A stretch of 64,000 nucleotides of DNA from NCBI RefSeq assembly GCF_910592395.1, contig NC_088318.1:13950349-14014348 (forward strand), read 5' to 3'. This document shows, piece after piece, positions 35,031-48,513 of the stretch (its first letter is position 1; every line of letters begins with the position of its first letter). Source of the stretch: Lineus longissimus. Taxonomy: Eukaryota; Nemertea; Pilidiophora; Heteronemertea; Lineidae. The translations under genes were made by a program, and so were the position numbers. A model generated the notes under the pieces. That model did not search any database, was not told where the DNA came from, and worked only from the letters and a program-made list of their open reading frames with translations.

Positions 35031-36664
35031 CGGTTTTTGCATTGTTTGTGGATGAAGCTTTTCAGAAAGGATATCTTAGGTGCTTTAGGAGAAACGGTCT
35101 AATTAGCCGTTTTTTCAACCTTTAGCATTGGATGATCCCTACCCCTCAGGTCATCTGGGGTAGGACAAGATCCGAGTTAATCTCCAGTGACATTTGTCAT
35201 CCCTGACCCATCACTGAACTCGTTAAGTCTGTTACTAAAATCACTCAGAGTGACGCCGAACCTAATCCAATTCATTCATTAACTAGTTCTGTAATAAACA
35301 CCCATTTGTCTCAGCGTTCCCCATCCTTATAAGGATAATCCTCGCTGCAGCTTATCCCTCAAAGCGTAGTAAAAGATTTACTACAAATAGCGCTATTTTG
35401 ACTTTGTTGCGAAATATGACATTTCGTGATGCCGCGGGTTTCTTTTCGTCACTGGAGTCTCCTTAATCGCCAAGTGGTTAATCAAAGGGGTTTGTGCTCC
35501 CCTCGGAAGCCGACTGCCCCCCCCCCCCCGACCAAAAACTAAATACGGGCCTGTCGATCTATACGCAAATGGTCATCTCCACGGCCTAGTCGAATCTGGG
35601 TATTTCGATGGCCTGTCGCCCGACTGCCGATTTTGGCGTCAGCTCGCAAAACCAGGATTCGGCCCTGACCGATAAGTGTGCGTTGTCGCAATCGCATGCA
35701 GTAGAACTATGACGATTCTATTGAACAACAAGATATAAATCAGCCGACGAACTGAATGTCAAGCTGTTCTTATGTCTAACGACATTAACATCACCGACGC
35801 CTTGCAAAGGTAATTAAAATCCCATCGCTGGTGATGACTGATCAAGGTGTTACTTTTATCACAATGAAAGGCGCTTCCCAGAAGTGGTATCTTAGTTTGG
35901 TCTAAAAATACTCAAACATAATTTTCAACAAGTTTAATATAATCTTAGTCGTGAAATATAGCTTGAAGTGTTTTATTTTCTCAACCATTTTTTTTCTCAA
36001 TAGTCCAAAATGCCCAAAACTTTACACCTGTGGAGCATGCAGTCGAATATGTCACCCTGGAAAAGGTGTCCGTCTCTAGTGGTCTGACGGAATATCGTAT
36101 ATGTTTCTATGGGACCATTACCGTCAATGCATCAGATACTAAGAGCACATAAGAAAATCATTTGTTCCCCAGACATTCTACTAGGTCATTTCAAGCATTT
36201 ACACCAGCCTTATCTCGAAACACCCTCCTTTAGTAAAAATAAAGAACGATATTCTCATATCGGAGGATGCAACTTTTTCCTATGTTGGCCGAACCTACTG
36301 AAACCATCAACCTGAAGCAACTTCTGCTCATTTCCTTTAAAAACTTAAAGGGAGCTATAGGGAGGAGCTAGGAGGGCCAAATTGGTCATCAGGTGACTGA
36401 TAGTGATATGTAAATGGGGTCTCTACTCCAGTCCATAGCGTCACATCGTCCAAGTCTGACTTTGACCGTCATCAAACGGTTGCTATGGATTCCCCTGCGC
36501 CATATTCATGTTACCTCTCTGACACCAAGATCAGGGAGTGTAACCTCGTAATTCCGCCCAATCAAATTGCTGATGACGAGTTCCGGCGCTCACATACAAA
36601 TGTGGCGACAACTGGAAAATCTGCCACTTTGACAATCGACTGAGGAGAGGACCATTCGGGCAAC
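35031..36664. other. Intergenic stretch, no gene seen
   Basis: It contains a poly-C tract (35517-35529) and short unsupported frames. The last few hundred bases should carry the promoter of the three-finger protein gene that starts at 36665. Confidence 0.5.
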
Positions 36665-39600
36665 ATGAACACGAACGCTGCAACTGCCTTATTTGGATCG
36701 TGTCTAATAGTATTGCTGCTTGATGCAGGTAGGAGACATTTATTAAGAACTTCCAATTGATTTTGAGAGAATTTTCTCTAAAGGGCCATGTTCTTTTAGG
36801 TAGTCCACGTTTTCGCTCTTAAGGTCGTGTTTACATACGATTCACATTATCACTTGTCACGTTTCCCGTGTCACACGTCATTTGTCACTCGCAGGTTGTT
36901 ATTTTGGCTTAAAAACATGACTTGAATGACGTTTGTGTGGAAAGTGACATCGTGAATCCTGTCTTGCTCGCTTTTTGTAAATCACTTGATCGTAAAGAAC
37001 ACCTGCAAGTATAGTGACCCCGAAGTAACAACATGAATTCTATGTAAACCCCGCCTTTGGATTCATGTTGTCATAACTGTTATGCGCCGATTTGTCGCTA
37101 ATTGTTGCGGGCGACGACCCCCTGGTCGAAACTCCTCGATTCAATGCCTTGGAGATACATTGTACTTCGACGTAGCTTTTTTAGATGACCGGGGATGTAT
37201 CCACGACTGTCGTTTACGGGAAAGAAAAAAATGGCCTTGCGTTCACGACTTTTTTGTCCATGGTAAAGTCAGCTATCGGCGACTTCGCGGACCCTCATCT
37301 TGATAGAAGTAGCGAACATAATACTCGCTCCTGTAACCTGTGTTCGTCGCATGGGCATGCTCGTGTGATTCGCAAGTAGATACATGTACTTCTTTTAGAC
37401 GAGGGGCAATGTTGACATCTCAAAGAGTTTTATTTGTTTTTAGATTGGCTATCCTTATAAAGTGGGTTTTATTGCGGATGCGCCTAATTTTTATCTGAGG
37501 GACGCCTGTAAACCTACAGTATGGACACTCCCTAGTAGCAGTGTCAACAGGGGGGATGGTTCACGGTTTCTGAGAAAAAAAACTGCACCGAGCCTCTCAG
37601 GCACGCCGGTGAGGTGAGAAAGAAGGACAAGACAATGAGAAGGAACACACAGGCAGCACAGGGTGATGCGATACTGACAAAAATATATTGACCATATTCT
37701 AAAATTTATATTATTTTCATTTCTGTACTTTTAGTTTATTTTCTGATGCAACTTATAGCAAATCAGGAAGTACTTCTTAACAGTTGAAATAGCGGCCTCT
37801 CCCCACTACTTCTCAGATTGTCTCTATCATTGAATAGTACGGCAAACACGGAAGACGCACTATGCGTGGGGCAACACCGGCGTCAGCTGCTTGATTGCCT
37901 GTATTATCACCTTGTGCAAAGATATATACACGTGGTCATGCATGCCGCCAAGAATAAATAAAGACTAGACAACAGCGTCTTTTAAGTTCTTTAGTTAAAA
38001 CTAGCACTAGGTTCCAAATTTTGACAATAGGGGGCTTCTGCAAGATCATTCGTCTTCAATAACAGGTGCGCTGGATCATGTCTGATTCACCACTATGTAT
38101 TCCTCGTACAAGCGTGTATAGTTCGGACGTACTGCGAGATGTGAGAGACCCCACTTGGCGTCTTCGTGTAACCATCTTGCCTATACCTAGCAGATGCGTA
38201 TTGGGCTCCTTTAACCATTGCCCGAACCTGCCAAAGCCACCCGGACTGTCTGGATATCGGCACTAGTTACTGCACTTCTAAGTAACTTACGATACCGATT
38301 ATACATTCTTGTACGATAATGATGTATTGTTTAAAGGTATCTCAGTGGTCATCATGGTGCATGTGAGAGTGAGTTGCATAAAATGAGCAATTACTGCAAT
38401 AATCTTCGATTTCCTAACTGTAGTGACGTCAAACATCTTGTTCTGTTTACCGTTTCCATGGGAAAGGAACAACAATGTCCTGACTCAGCAATGTCAAATT
38501 ATGGAAATACAGCCGGTTAGACAAATTTCTTGGAATTCGTAACATATATGCATCTGAAGTACATTCATTACGGTATTTGTCATAATGTTAACTTGATTAC
38601 GCATTACGTACCAACATTCGAGACAATGGGGCTTGGCTAATATAAATAGACCAATATTGTTTAAATAATCATCCCCAGCAAATCACTGACTTATGCATGA
38701 TATTTAGTTGCTGATGTTACATGCGCATGCATATGACCAATTAATTATCCAACGGCGGGGACAGTATCAGGGTACACCGCCACGCCTGGCGCTGGTCATC
38801 AGTGGCCTAAAGGGCGTGTGTGAGGTTTTTACTTCACTGTGTTTATTTTACGCCTGTTTCATCAGTAAACTATTTTTCTGAAAGTGTTTTTTAATATTGT
38901 TTCAATTCTTGAATAGTAGAAAAACCTCATTTCGTTTGAGACTCAAACAGGACGTTTAATCAGCCGGGTCGAGCATCCCTCGTGACCCCACCCCGGCGCA
39001 GCGAAAACAAAGCCAGACAATCTTAGTAAATGTCAACAATCAAAATTCCAATGTTTAGCTAGAGTAATTTGATTTAATTTAGTCTAATAAACATGTTAGT
39101 TTAATTGTCTGGCGGCCGTTAAATCTCGGCCGTCTCTCCGCCCACACTGCAGCTTAACTGATGTCAGAAACACATGCACTTTAAGTTGTTATCTGAACAG
39201 CAGGATAACAAATTGATGTCTCTTCCAGAACAAATTAACCGCACCAAGAGGATTAAATACAATTATATAATTGTATCACGATTACATTCTTGAAATAGAA
39301 AGGGAACTCTTCGATCTTTAATTTAATTGAACTGGACGACATTTTACCAATCGTCGTCTGAGTTGCAGGTATCTATTTAAGTGGCCCAACCCTGAGTCCG
39401 CCCGGGCATCTCTCGGACGCGATCGCATGTGAGCTTGCGACAACTCTGTCAGAAACACGTTATGCATGCTCGAACCTTATGATATACCGGTAGCGACAAA
39501 GGATCACTCGTCAGTTCGGGTGAAACCAATCGCTGTATGGCGCAGGCTTGCTACGACCTACGTTGACGATCGTAAACGAGCGACCATCGCTGCAGGCGAT

Positions 39601-42600
39601 TTAAATTGCTCGTTTGTGGGGCGGCAACTTTTAATCGCTTGATCTGAGTTTATATGCCCAGGGAGCTCCACTCAGTACAGAGACCCTGCACTGCACTTTC
39701 TTAGTCTCCGTTTATTTTTCATACTCAGTATAGTAACGCTAATAATGTGTACATGCTTTTCACAAACATCTAAAATGTCTCTCGGCTGTGCGTCTCATTA
39801 ACAATGGGTGTTGGAATATGCATAAATCTTCTTACTCTCAAATGTCCTCTCCTGTCGCGACGAGGTGTAAGCCTCGGCATCATACGCCAGAAGCAAACCG
39901 TAAAACATACTCAATGTCGACCGTAAGCCTGTTTTATGAATATACTTTGGTGATTCACGTGACAGGCTACGCAATGTAAGTTCTTCTGCTTCGTTCTGCT
40001 TCATCGAAAATTTCACAGGGGTCAGAGGTCATGGGTTGCCAATGTGCGAATGGGATGCTAATGAGCCAATGTGCGACAGGCTGTGCGAGATTGTTACCCT
40101 TTCGCTTGACTCCCTCTAGCCGCTCATTCTGAACCTCATCGTCTTATACTGAGGATCCCTTTAAAAGTGCAGAGCCGAGCTGATGGAAAAAACTTGGTGG
40201 TCAGGATGCTCACAGCTGTATGCGGAGGCTTTGCGTGTGTGCGCTGTTTTTAACAACTTTGAGAAAACATCACGTTATAGCTGATGACGTAATAAGCAGA
40301 AATGGGTTGTAGTGGGAGTCGATGGGAATCGGGGAACTCTATACAACCTCTGACTAAAAAAACAAATATCATCTCCGTGTTTATACGACTAATGCCGAGT
40401 TGTGCGTACTGATTATTCTTTTTCTACCACGTCTCCCGGGTATTTCGGCAGCAAAACCGCTCTCCTGAGAATGGCAATTCTTTTCAGAGGAAAATAAACA
40501 CCTTCGTAGAACTCCCCTAAGAGATAAGACAAACGAACTCAATATTCCTGTAGATTACCGGAAAGCTTTGATTGGTTTGATGACATTAACTACTTAGCAT
40601 TGTCTTGCCAGACTCGGCTAGAGATATTTCAGGGTAGGTGCTTAGTCACCAGGCGAGGGAGCCATCATTGGGAATGTTGCGAAACGTCTCAACCCACCTT
40701 TCCGCCACGCGGGGGACATGATCACCTTATCGTACGTTTATGAAAGCGCCGCGAAGACGCCACGATTTTGGATATGTCGCTGCGACCTGCGACGGAGTCA
40801 TGACTACATGTATATATGAGGGCCGAACGATTGTGGTTGATCAAATGCGGCCAAAGTGCAGTCACTCGTCTTGTTGCCGCGCGGCGCTCAGAAGACTATG
40901 TCAAGCATTTTTCAATCGTGATACTTGAATAGGGCAGCCGAAGAGATCATCATTGGGAACATGATTGAAGGGGCTCTTGGAGGAATTCCACGCCCTCTAC
41001 AATAAATGTCCTATACTCCACTATTTGTTTCAAAATTGCTTCATTTCAATAAATCTTGATCGTACATGTAGCAGTTTTTAACAATGCCGGAACTTTGTGT
41101 GAAAATTCATTCCTTTATTCTTCGCAATCACAATCAAATGAACAGAAAGCTATCCCCATTATCATCATCCTCAGAATGACGATATTAAGTATGATTCAAA
41201 ACAAGTCTATAATGGGGATAACCTCCCTAATTTATGTATATCAAAATAGAAAATCCGGAAAACAACAAGCTTAGAGCTAGGCTATTATAATAGAAGTAGC
41301 CATCTTACTGCGGTTTACAACTAATGGTGAGTCGACGTGGCCGAGACATCAAAATGAAAATAAGCAGGTTTGAAATGTAACACCTTGGTGTTAAAAGTGC
41401 AACACCTATCAAATTAGCGGGTCTCAAATTTAAGGTTCTCAGACACTGGGCTTGAATGAAATGTTTTGATGAAATGTGATATCAAATCGTGCGTGGGAGA
41501 GGTCGGATAGACTGGACGATGAATGTCTATATTTCATTTGTTGTTTTAATTGCTTTGTTATTTAATTGGCAAAATATTTGTACCTTAGTGGAGATTGCCT
41601 GATTATTGTCCTTGGCTTCAGATGACAGTATCCAATCTCGGACTCAAGATGACGGCTAATGACATTAATGAACACTAAAATAGATATGACGGTGACACGG
41701 ACGACGCAAACCATAATTTGGACCATTTCCGTCTCCCTAAATAACAGAAAATGAAAGTTGCGGGGAATTTGGTGATCATGAATAACCTCACACAGGAAGA
41801 TATGAAGCCACGCTCCCTGAGTACTGTAGACTTTTATACTACGGTGTAATGTATTCCTTTTACGTGTTTCGAGCGGGTGTAGCGAACACGAAACCTTGTT
41901 TTCCGACCGAATGCACATATTTTGTTAGGTAATAAATGTGTATCAATGCAGCTTCTTGCAAAGGATTATCACCATGACCTTCTTTCTCTTTTCAGCTTCC
42001 GCCATCCGATGTAGTGTGTGCCAGGCCACCGTGGACCGGAACGGGGAATGGTCTGACGACGCTGAATGCATGTACTACCCTCCGTCAGGCATCGAATGCG
42101 GAAGCGACCGATACACGGATTGTGTTACTACGCTGAACTTTGAACAAAGTATGTAAAAAGCACTGTTACATAGCAGTCAGGAGTAAAGCGCCCTTACGAG
42201 CGATATTAGTCGCTGCGACTTGCAACAGAGTCATGATGACAACATGACAACGACCACAATCGTCACCTAGTCATGGATCCGTCGAAGATCGCAGCGACTA
42301 AAATCGCTTTGCGCCGTGCGAAAATCAGCATTCCATAAAAGTTTCCGGTCGAACCCAAGCGGTTATGGTTGCGACACCGTTGTATTGTACGCGCCGGTAA
42401 CCGATTCAAAGGTTTACCGCGCTCAACGTTGCTTAACTTCCACTCTGGGGCCAACGCGCCAACCACTGGGCCATAAAGGAATTCCCTCATAGCCGGCGGG
42501 TTAAGCCGTGCCATATACCTAGGGGTACTATACAACCGTTCCAATCAAAGCCGCGTTACACCCGATGTGTTTTTGAATTATGCTTGGAGAACATCTAAGG

Positions 42601-43543
42601 GCTATACTACTTGTTGGCTTGGTGAAACTGTACAGGAGTATTATGATATAGGCCTATACACTTTTATTTTAAGCTTGGTTTACTTATACCCTTTGTAGGA
42701 GTTAATGGCGAAAGTACAGCAGCTGTAAACATATCTTTGTCAATGAGGTTCGTGACAGACACGATGTTCCAGGCACGATCAAGGCAAACACACACACTCC
42801 GCGAAAAATTCAGTCAATTGACCAAAATGTGGTTGGAGAATGGGCATGATGGATATGTTGACAAAACTCTTGTGGTTACGAGCATATGTTGAGTGTTTTG
42901 ATCTCTCTTCGGCGACGTATAGGCTATAACAGTGAAACAGGCGGAAGAATATTGTGATGGAACGAACACGCGTCAGCAATGCGTCTCATGTTGACTTAAA
43001 CCTTACGCGTGCGATGCATACGTATTTGGTCACTTCATCGTAACTGAACTCGACTGTGTCAACCTTTTATCTGTAAAGATATGCATCAGAAAACAGATAT
43101 TATCAGTATAGTAATGTGGCCTGTGTTTGCGTCTGAAGGGTTGACTTACGGCGTGGGAGTGCAATAACTTGTCTGGTCACGTCGAAAGTGAGAGTAATCA
43201 ACAGTCCTTAACTAGGAGCCACGAGACCTCGGATCTCAGAATATTTTCATAGAGATTAACCGAAAGAGATATTGTCTTTAAGGATACTTATCGTACCGTC
43301 AATAAACGTAAACCAAAGTGCTTCTGAACCAGGCCAAGTTGTTCTTAACACTTCTTCCATTTCTTTCTTTCAGGCGTTCTGCGTGCCGTGACCAGGGACT
43401 GCGAACAGAGGAACTACAAGGGCTGTATTACAACAACCCCTGACCAACCACCCGTCCCTGGCCCTAGGACCGCCCATCTTACAACCTCAAAGACCTGCTT
43501 CTGGACCTGCGGAACCGACGACTGCAACTTCATGCCTTTATAA
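36665..43543 (+). CDS. Secreted Ly6/uPAR-like three-finger protein, 128 aa, 3 exons
   Basis: Exons: 36665-36728 (ATG and signal peptide MNTNAATALFGSCLIVLLLD), 41996-42148, 43374-43543 (ends TAA). All junctions are phase 1 with good splice sites. The mature part begins near IRCSVCQATVD and has ten cysteines in Ly6 order, ending CFWTCGTDDCNF, the family's terminal C-x(2,4)-CN signature. Three-finger proteins act as secreted or membrane-tethered modulators of receptors or adhesion. Here no hydrophobic tail follows the last Cys (only MPL), so GPI anchoring is unlikely and a secreted form is inferred. Unusual is a Pro/Thr-rich insert (TTTPDQPPVPGPRT) in the third finger region. Introns of 5.3 and 1.2 kb contain only repeats. 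Confidence 0.85.
39550..39625. repeat. MITE family member, partial
   Basis: It contains aaacgagcgaccatcgctgc and the inverted gcgatttaaattgctcg, resembling the terminal parts of the element at 42186-42315, but shorter and more diverged. Confidence 0.4.
40744..40889. repeat. MITE family member
   Basis: It starts aagcgccgcgaagacgccac, contains gtcgctgcgacctgcgac (cf. gtcgctgcgacttgcaac at 42210) and gagtcatgac, and ends with the inverted gccgcgcggcgctc. It is about 145 bp and non-coding. Confidence 0.55.
42186..42315. repeat. MITE with clear terminal inverted repeats
   Basis: The left end aagcgcccttacgagcgata then ttagtcgctgcga is matched by the inverted right end tcgcagcgactaaaatcgc then tttgcgc. 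The ~130-bp element has no coding capacity and lies in intron 2 of the three-finger protein gene. Confidence 0.75.
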
Positions 43544-45373
43544 CAAACCGAATCGTGTTTTCCCAATGTTGATTGGCTTATCATCATCACAGTCCTGGTG
43601 AAACAGAATATGTTCCCCTGATTGGCTGATGAGGATCGTGCTAAAATGTCAGCCCTGGAACTTCCGGAACGAAAATGGACTTTCTTCAAAGAAATTGAGT
43701 CGAGTATTATAATTTATTCATAAAGACAGCGGTGGTGAAATTAGTTGATGCAGTTCCGTTCGATCAACTATATAGGAACTGATCGCGACAATCAGTTGAA
43801 GTTGAAGCTTTTAAAAAGCGTGGTGTGCAGATGATAAAAGTTGTTTATCTTGAGTTCATCTTACTATAGTCGCTTTCAGAAGTAAATGTCAACGCCCTTT
43901 TGGGCTGCTGTGCAAAAACCGCTGGGCATATTACTTCAAAGTTTGGATTTAATTCAATCTAATTTTCGAACTTACGAGAATTTCCTCATTGCAGTGGCCG
44001 AAAAAGACGTGTGTTTTTACTACTAAAAGCGACAATTCTGACTGAATGTGGCAAAACGAACATTTTCATATTGAGGTTATGCGGGCAGGCAACAAGGCCT
44101 GGTTCGATTCTCACTTCCCGAGCTTTCAAACTCAATCCTGCTCGTATCGGATTGATTTGATCGCCGAGATCTTAGCCGAGATCAAACCCCTTAACTAAAG
44201 AAATCACAGGGGTTTGTTGTTATGTATGACGATCAGCTCAAAAAGGATAAAACCATCTTTTTCTGTTCAATGAGAATTATTGCGAAAATATTAAGTAGAA
44301 AGGTTCCGAAACTCTTGTGTTTCGTGTGCGTGTCAGTCAATGAGTGTTGTATAAGAGACCTAGTTGGTAAAACCTTTTTTTCAAATGCATTTTGACCTCA
44401 CTTATTTAATAGAGCTCGGGTCGCTCGTATTAACAGATACTTTCACGTTTATCTGTCCCAAGATAATATCCTTGTCACTCCAGATTAATTACTGCTTCCG
44501 TGTTGATTAAAAGGATCCATCATTTGGCATTTACGATTGATAAAGGTTCTTTTATCAGATTCAGAAATGATTTACCTTGTAAATATTTCGTGCTTTCATT
44601 AAGGACTTCCTCAGTACACTGACCGACAGTGGTCGAGCCATGCAGCCTGTGCAGAGACGGGGTCTGCAACTTTCACACCTACCATCAGGTCCTACCGAGG
44701 TCAGCTAATCAGCGACCTCCGTCAGTCAGTGAGACTGAGAAAGTCCTATCAAAAGGACGAAATATATTAGGCCGGGTCTATTTGGCAAGCCGCTCGCCGA
44801 ACAGGCATCTTTTTTTGTCCTGTTTGGAGAGCCGCTTGCCAAACAGCACTAAAAAGCCACCTTGTTCGGCCAGCCAGGCTTGCCAAACAGGTAAAAAATC
44901 TACCCTGTTTGGCGAGCTGGAGACTTTACTTCAATATTAATGAGTTCGGCTCTCCATTCAGGACAAGAAAACGTCGCTGTTTGGTAAGCCGGGCTTGCCA
45001 ATTAGTCACTTCCAATATGGCCATATTATGGCAAATACTTTGGGCTTGTGATCACTTTCTTCAGTACACATGTTGCTTTCGTAGTTTTTTTGATTCAGGC
45101 CCCTATATCATCATTAGTGTGTAATCGGAAGTTATTTCTTGGGCGCCCTGTAGCGAAATAGACTCTCACCTTCACCCCTTGATCTCAATTTTGTCCAAAC
45201 TACTGTGATTAAATACTATTGTATTTACATCGGTTTTTTTTAATTGACTAACAAGTATTATTAAGACTTAACCGTTGTAATGTTCTTGCTAACAACATGA
45301 TAGGATATTGACACCTACTTCCTAAATCGCTATCACTTGCAAAACCAGCCAGATGTCGATATGTAAGATAATC
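43544..45373. other. Intergenic stretch with the inverted hairpin repeat
   Basis: The 3' ends of the three-finger gene (plus) and the Armadillo-like gene (minus) converge here. Apart from the hairpin-string repeat at 44765-45014 I see nothing definable. Confidence 0.55.
44765..45014 (-). repeat. Hairpin-string MITE-like repeat, copy B (inverted)
   Basis: This is the reverse complement of 18493-18742 at roughly 95% identity, with the same order of four short palindromes (ctgtttggcaagc / gcttgccaaacag type). Identity starts and stops sharply, as expected for a mobile element. Confidence 0.85.
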
Positions 45374-47331
45374 CTATATCTCTATCCGCTTGATATTTTC
45401 GAGTAGACCAACGGCAACTTCTTGCGGGTCTTTCGGTGATTCAGATGATAGTTCCGTGATTCTGCGTATGGCGTCGCTGTCAGCTGCAATCGTGTTATTC
45501 ATTGTCGGATCTCTGCTCAGTGTCCACAATGCACACAGAGCCTCTGCAGGAGAAAAAGATACGCTGCACTGAAGTCTATACCCACTAAACAAATGCAGTA
45601 TAAGCTAGCATTGCCGTAAACCCATTGATATGACATGATAGCATCAGGAGGTCGAACAATAGGATATACGTTCGCGTTTCGGGGGCTTTGCGAAAACTCC
45701 CTATTATGAAGTCCGAATTCGGGAGTGGGTTCCCGGCAGCCCGGCCATCTACGACATCGAGCCCATCGCCTCAATCGCCTGATATGCATTCCGCGAAGGT
45801 GATAGCAAAGCAAATCTGGTCTGATTGTCCAAATGAGTGTATATTCATGGTCAATTAAAGGCAAGTATAAAGCGTTGCTTTGCTTTCAGCTTTTTATCGA
45901 CCCTTACCATACTGTTCGCTCTTGACCTTTGACCTCATCAAGTCTAACATCAAGGTCACAACACCACATTCCCTCATCACAGCCCTGTTGTCTCCGTTTA
46001 GCGCCAAACGACCGAGACCTGGAAACAAAATGGAAGAAAAATAACAACTTGGCGGATGTATCCTGGGGAACCTATTCTTTCATTTATATAAATAAAGCGA
46101 GACATGTTTTTATTTCTCAGGTAACACCTACCCTTGATCAATTCCAATACGTTCCATCCGCCCGCTTTCCTCCTTTCCGACTTCATGCATTCCTTTAGCT
46201 TCACCACCAAGTCGTCCGTAATAACTTCCCTCTTCATTTTAAACAATTGAGCATCTTCATCGTCTGCTATAAATGCCACGCTCTGGACGATCTCTGATTC
46301 ATGGATGCCATCTTGTTTTTCGAGGTAGGGCTTCAGTTCATCGAGGACACCTGCTTGAACCAACCGACCTCGGTTTGATTTGAACGAAGCACAGTTGTGA
46401 ATAATAGTCATGATTGGGTCAAGAATAATTTTTGTACCCTGTAAAAAGAAAACGAAAAAAATATCGTATAAGGCTTATTTCCACATTAACATTAACGTTT
46501 GATATGCTCGAGCAGGGTACGCTTTCAGGACCAAGACCATTACTCGAAAACCACGTGCAAATATCAATCGAAGTTCAGGCGTACACGTACTTGCCTGTTT
46601 GAAAATTTCCAATTTTGTTACATCCTGAATATCATGGTCATATAAATGTAACCGGATTCCCAACAAATGTATGCCTTCTCGTATTTGGCTCCGTTGGTCG
46701 GAGGACATCTTGACTAGCCTTCCCTAACACCATTCATTAGTCCCCGCGGCACTCATGACACATCGTCTGGGAAAAAAATACATACCAATCCGGCGGTGTC
46801 TTCAAAATAACCTGGTTTTGCCTCCTTCACAAAACGTGCAAATAGCTCCATAAGGCATGGTTCATAACTCAGCTTTTTGGCGAAAACTTCCAAAATATCC
46901 GAACCACTCACAAGCAAACTACAGACAACGTGTGCAATCTTAGCGTCCGCCATTAATTCCTGTTCCTCATCAATAGGTTGTGTGCAGACATCCGGTAAAT
47001 CTTTAAGAGCGATTTCGAGAATTTTCCGAAATGTGTAAAACATTCTCGGCTGGTTTGCGACAATTTGGAACTGCTGTGCCCGAAACTCGTCATCCTCGGC
47101 AAAGAACTCGTCCCTGGCCTGGCTAGATAATTTCTGGAGGGCGAGACAGAAATCGCTGTCGGATGTCAGGAATGTTATGTCCTCGATGACGTCAAGAGGG
47201 ACGTGTGAAAACTTTCTGACCACCACTGGTAAGAATTTCGTCTTTAAACGGTCTAGTTCGCATTTCTTCAGGAGTGGCGTGATGCCGAAGTCGATGAACT
47301 TCGTTTTATCCAAAGGCATTGTATTATTCAT
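45374..47331 (-). CDS. Armadillo/HEAT-like repeat protein, about 378 aa, 4 exons
   Basis: Exons: 47331-46786, 46708-46595, 46438-46132, 45543-45374 (ends TAG); phases 0, 0, 1 agree. The first exon starts one base after an acceptor with ATG AAT AAT, so a 5' UTR exon probably lies upstream, though an upstream coding exon is not excluded. The protein is alpha-helical throughout, with repeat-like segments such as LLVSGSDILEVFAKKL, LDPIMTIIHNCAS, RLVQAGVLDELKPYLE and LCALWTLSRDPTMNN that match Armadillo/HEAT helices. No catalytic motif, signal peptide or membrane segment is seen, so a cytosolic scaffold role is inferred. The second exon ends in a GC donor (AAACAG/GCAAGT). I cannot name the ortholog. 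Confidence 0.75.
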
Positions 47332-48377
47332 CCTGAAAAAAATGTTATAATCAAATGCCAATAAAGGTCGTGCCATATGTCGACAGAAATGCATCTCACG
47401 TTGAAATGCAAGCCCAGAAATCTGGAAGGCTAATTGCCTTCATGATATGATGTTGCTTATGAAAATCCATACAGATCAAAACACTGACTTGAACTCAGAC
47501 GTTCAGAATTTTGTTGAAAATAAGTATTTACCAGTTGGATATTCGACGTATATTTCCTGGCACTTCTTTTACAACCCCCCCCCCCCCCCCCCATCACCAA
47601 ACGACAGCCATATGCCTATCATGAAAGCCCTGCTGCTTACCAATGATCCTGCTCCTCAACGAGAATAGTTGCTTTGGCAGTAATTGCTTGTCATTCCTAT
47701 GTGCTAAACGAAACTGATCTCATGAACGGAAAAGGTTTTGGAAATCCCCATGACCTCATTGGCTATCTAAAGCAGCATTCACCAGATATTTAAATTTATA
47801 CTTGATATACATGTACATGTTTGTCGTTGGGAATCCCCGGAAATATCATTTACTGTCTTAGATGCGATTACTTCCCCGTGTCCTCCTAAATGGTCGGTAC
47901 AACTGCCGACACGTTGCTGGCGGATGGGTATTTGCCGGAGTAATTGATTGGCGGAAACGCACCACGAAATGGAAATAGCGCCATATAAATGTAACTTTAC
48001 TTACTAACTTACTGGCACTATTTTGCCTTAACAGATAAAGTTCTTATTTTCTCACATTTTGAAATGTTGACGTCTGAAAGGGCCAATTCGATTGCTCATA
48101 TTGAATTGGGTCGAAAGTCAAAATAAATTTCAGAAATTTTCGGTTTACAGAACCAAACTCCGGTGGACAAGTCGTTGGCAGTAGGCTGTATACCATATAC
48201 ATTGGCAGTTAAAACCTCGTCTCGCAAATAGATTCACGAGAGCGCCAACAAAACACTGCTTTCTGCCTGAGCATGGTACTCCCCAATTACCCCGGCTCAT
48301 CACCCATCATCACTAATAACGTTTACAGTTTTGTCCACTAATTTTATGTGTCGAACACGTGCAAGGGACTTTCGGTG
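47332..48377. other. Intergenic stretch between Armadillo-like gene and channel array
   Basis: It holds a poly-C tract (47575-47592) and presumably the promoter of the Armadillo-like gene. No coding sequence is recognised. Confidence 0.5.
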
Positions 48378-48513
48378 GTATTCCGTGATAAGCTGCATGA
48401 TGGCAGCGAGCTTTATGGATAGTATAGATAAATCATGCTCTTCACTCTGGCGGCAGTCACACATGTAGATAAATTGACAACGTACGTATGAGACAGAATT
48501 ATAAATGCATCGC

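Larger units (their letters stand above)
36729..41995. other. Intron 1 of the three-finger protein gene
   Basis: 5.3 kb of AT-rich DNA with no coding exon recognised. It carries two members of the GCGAGCGATTT MITE family (39550-39625 partial, 40744-40889). Confidence 0.6.
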
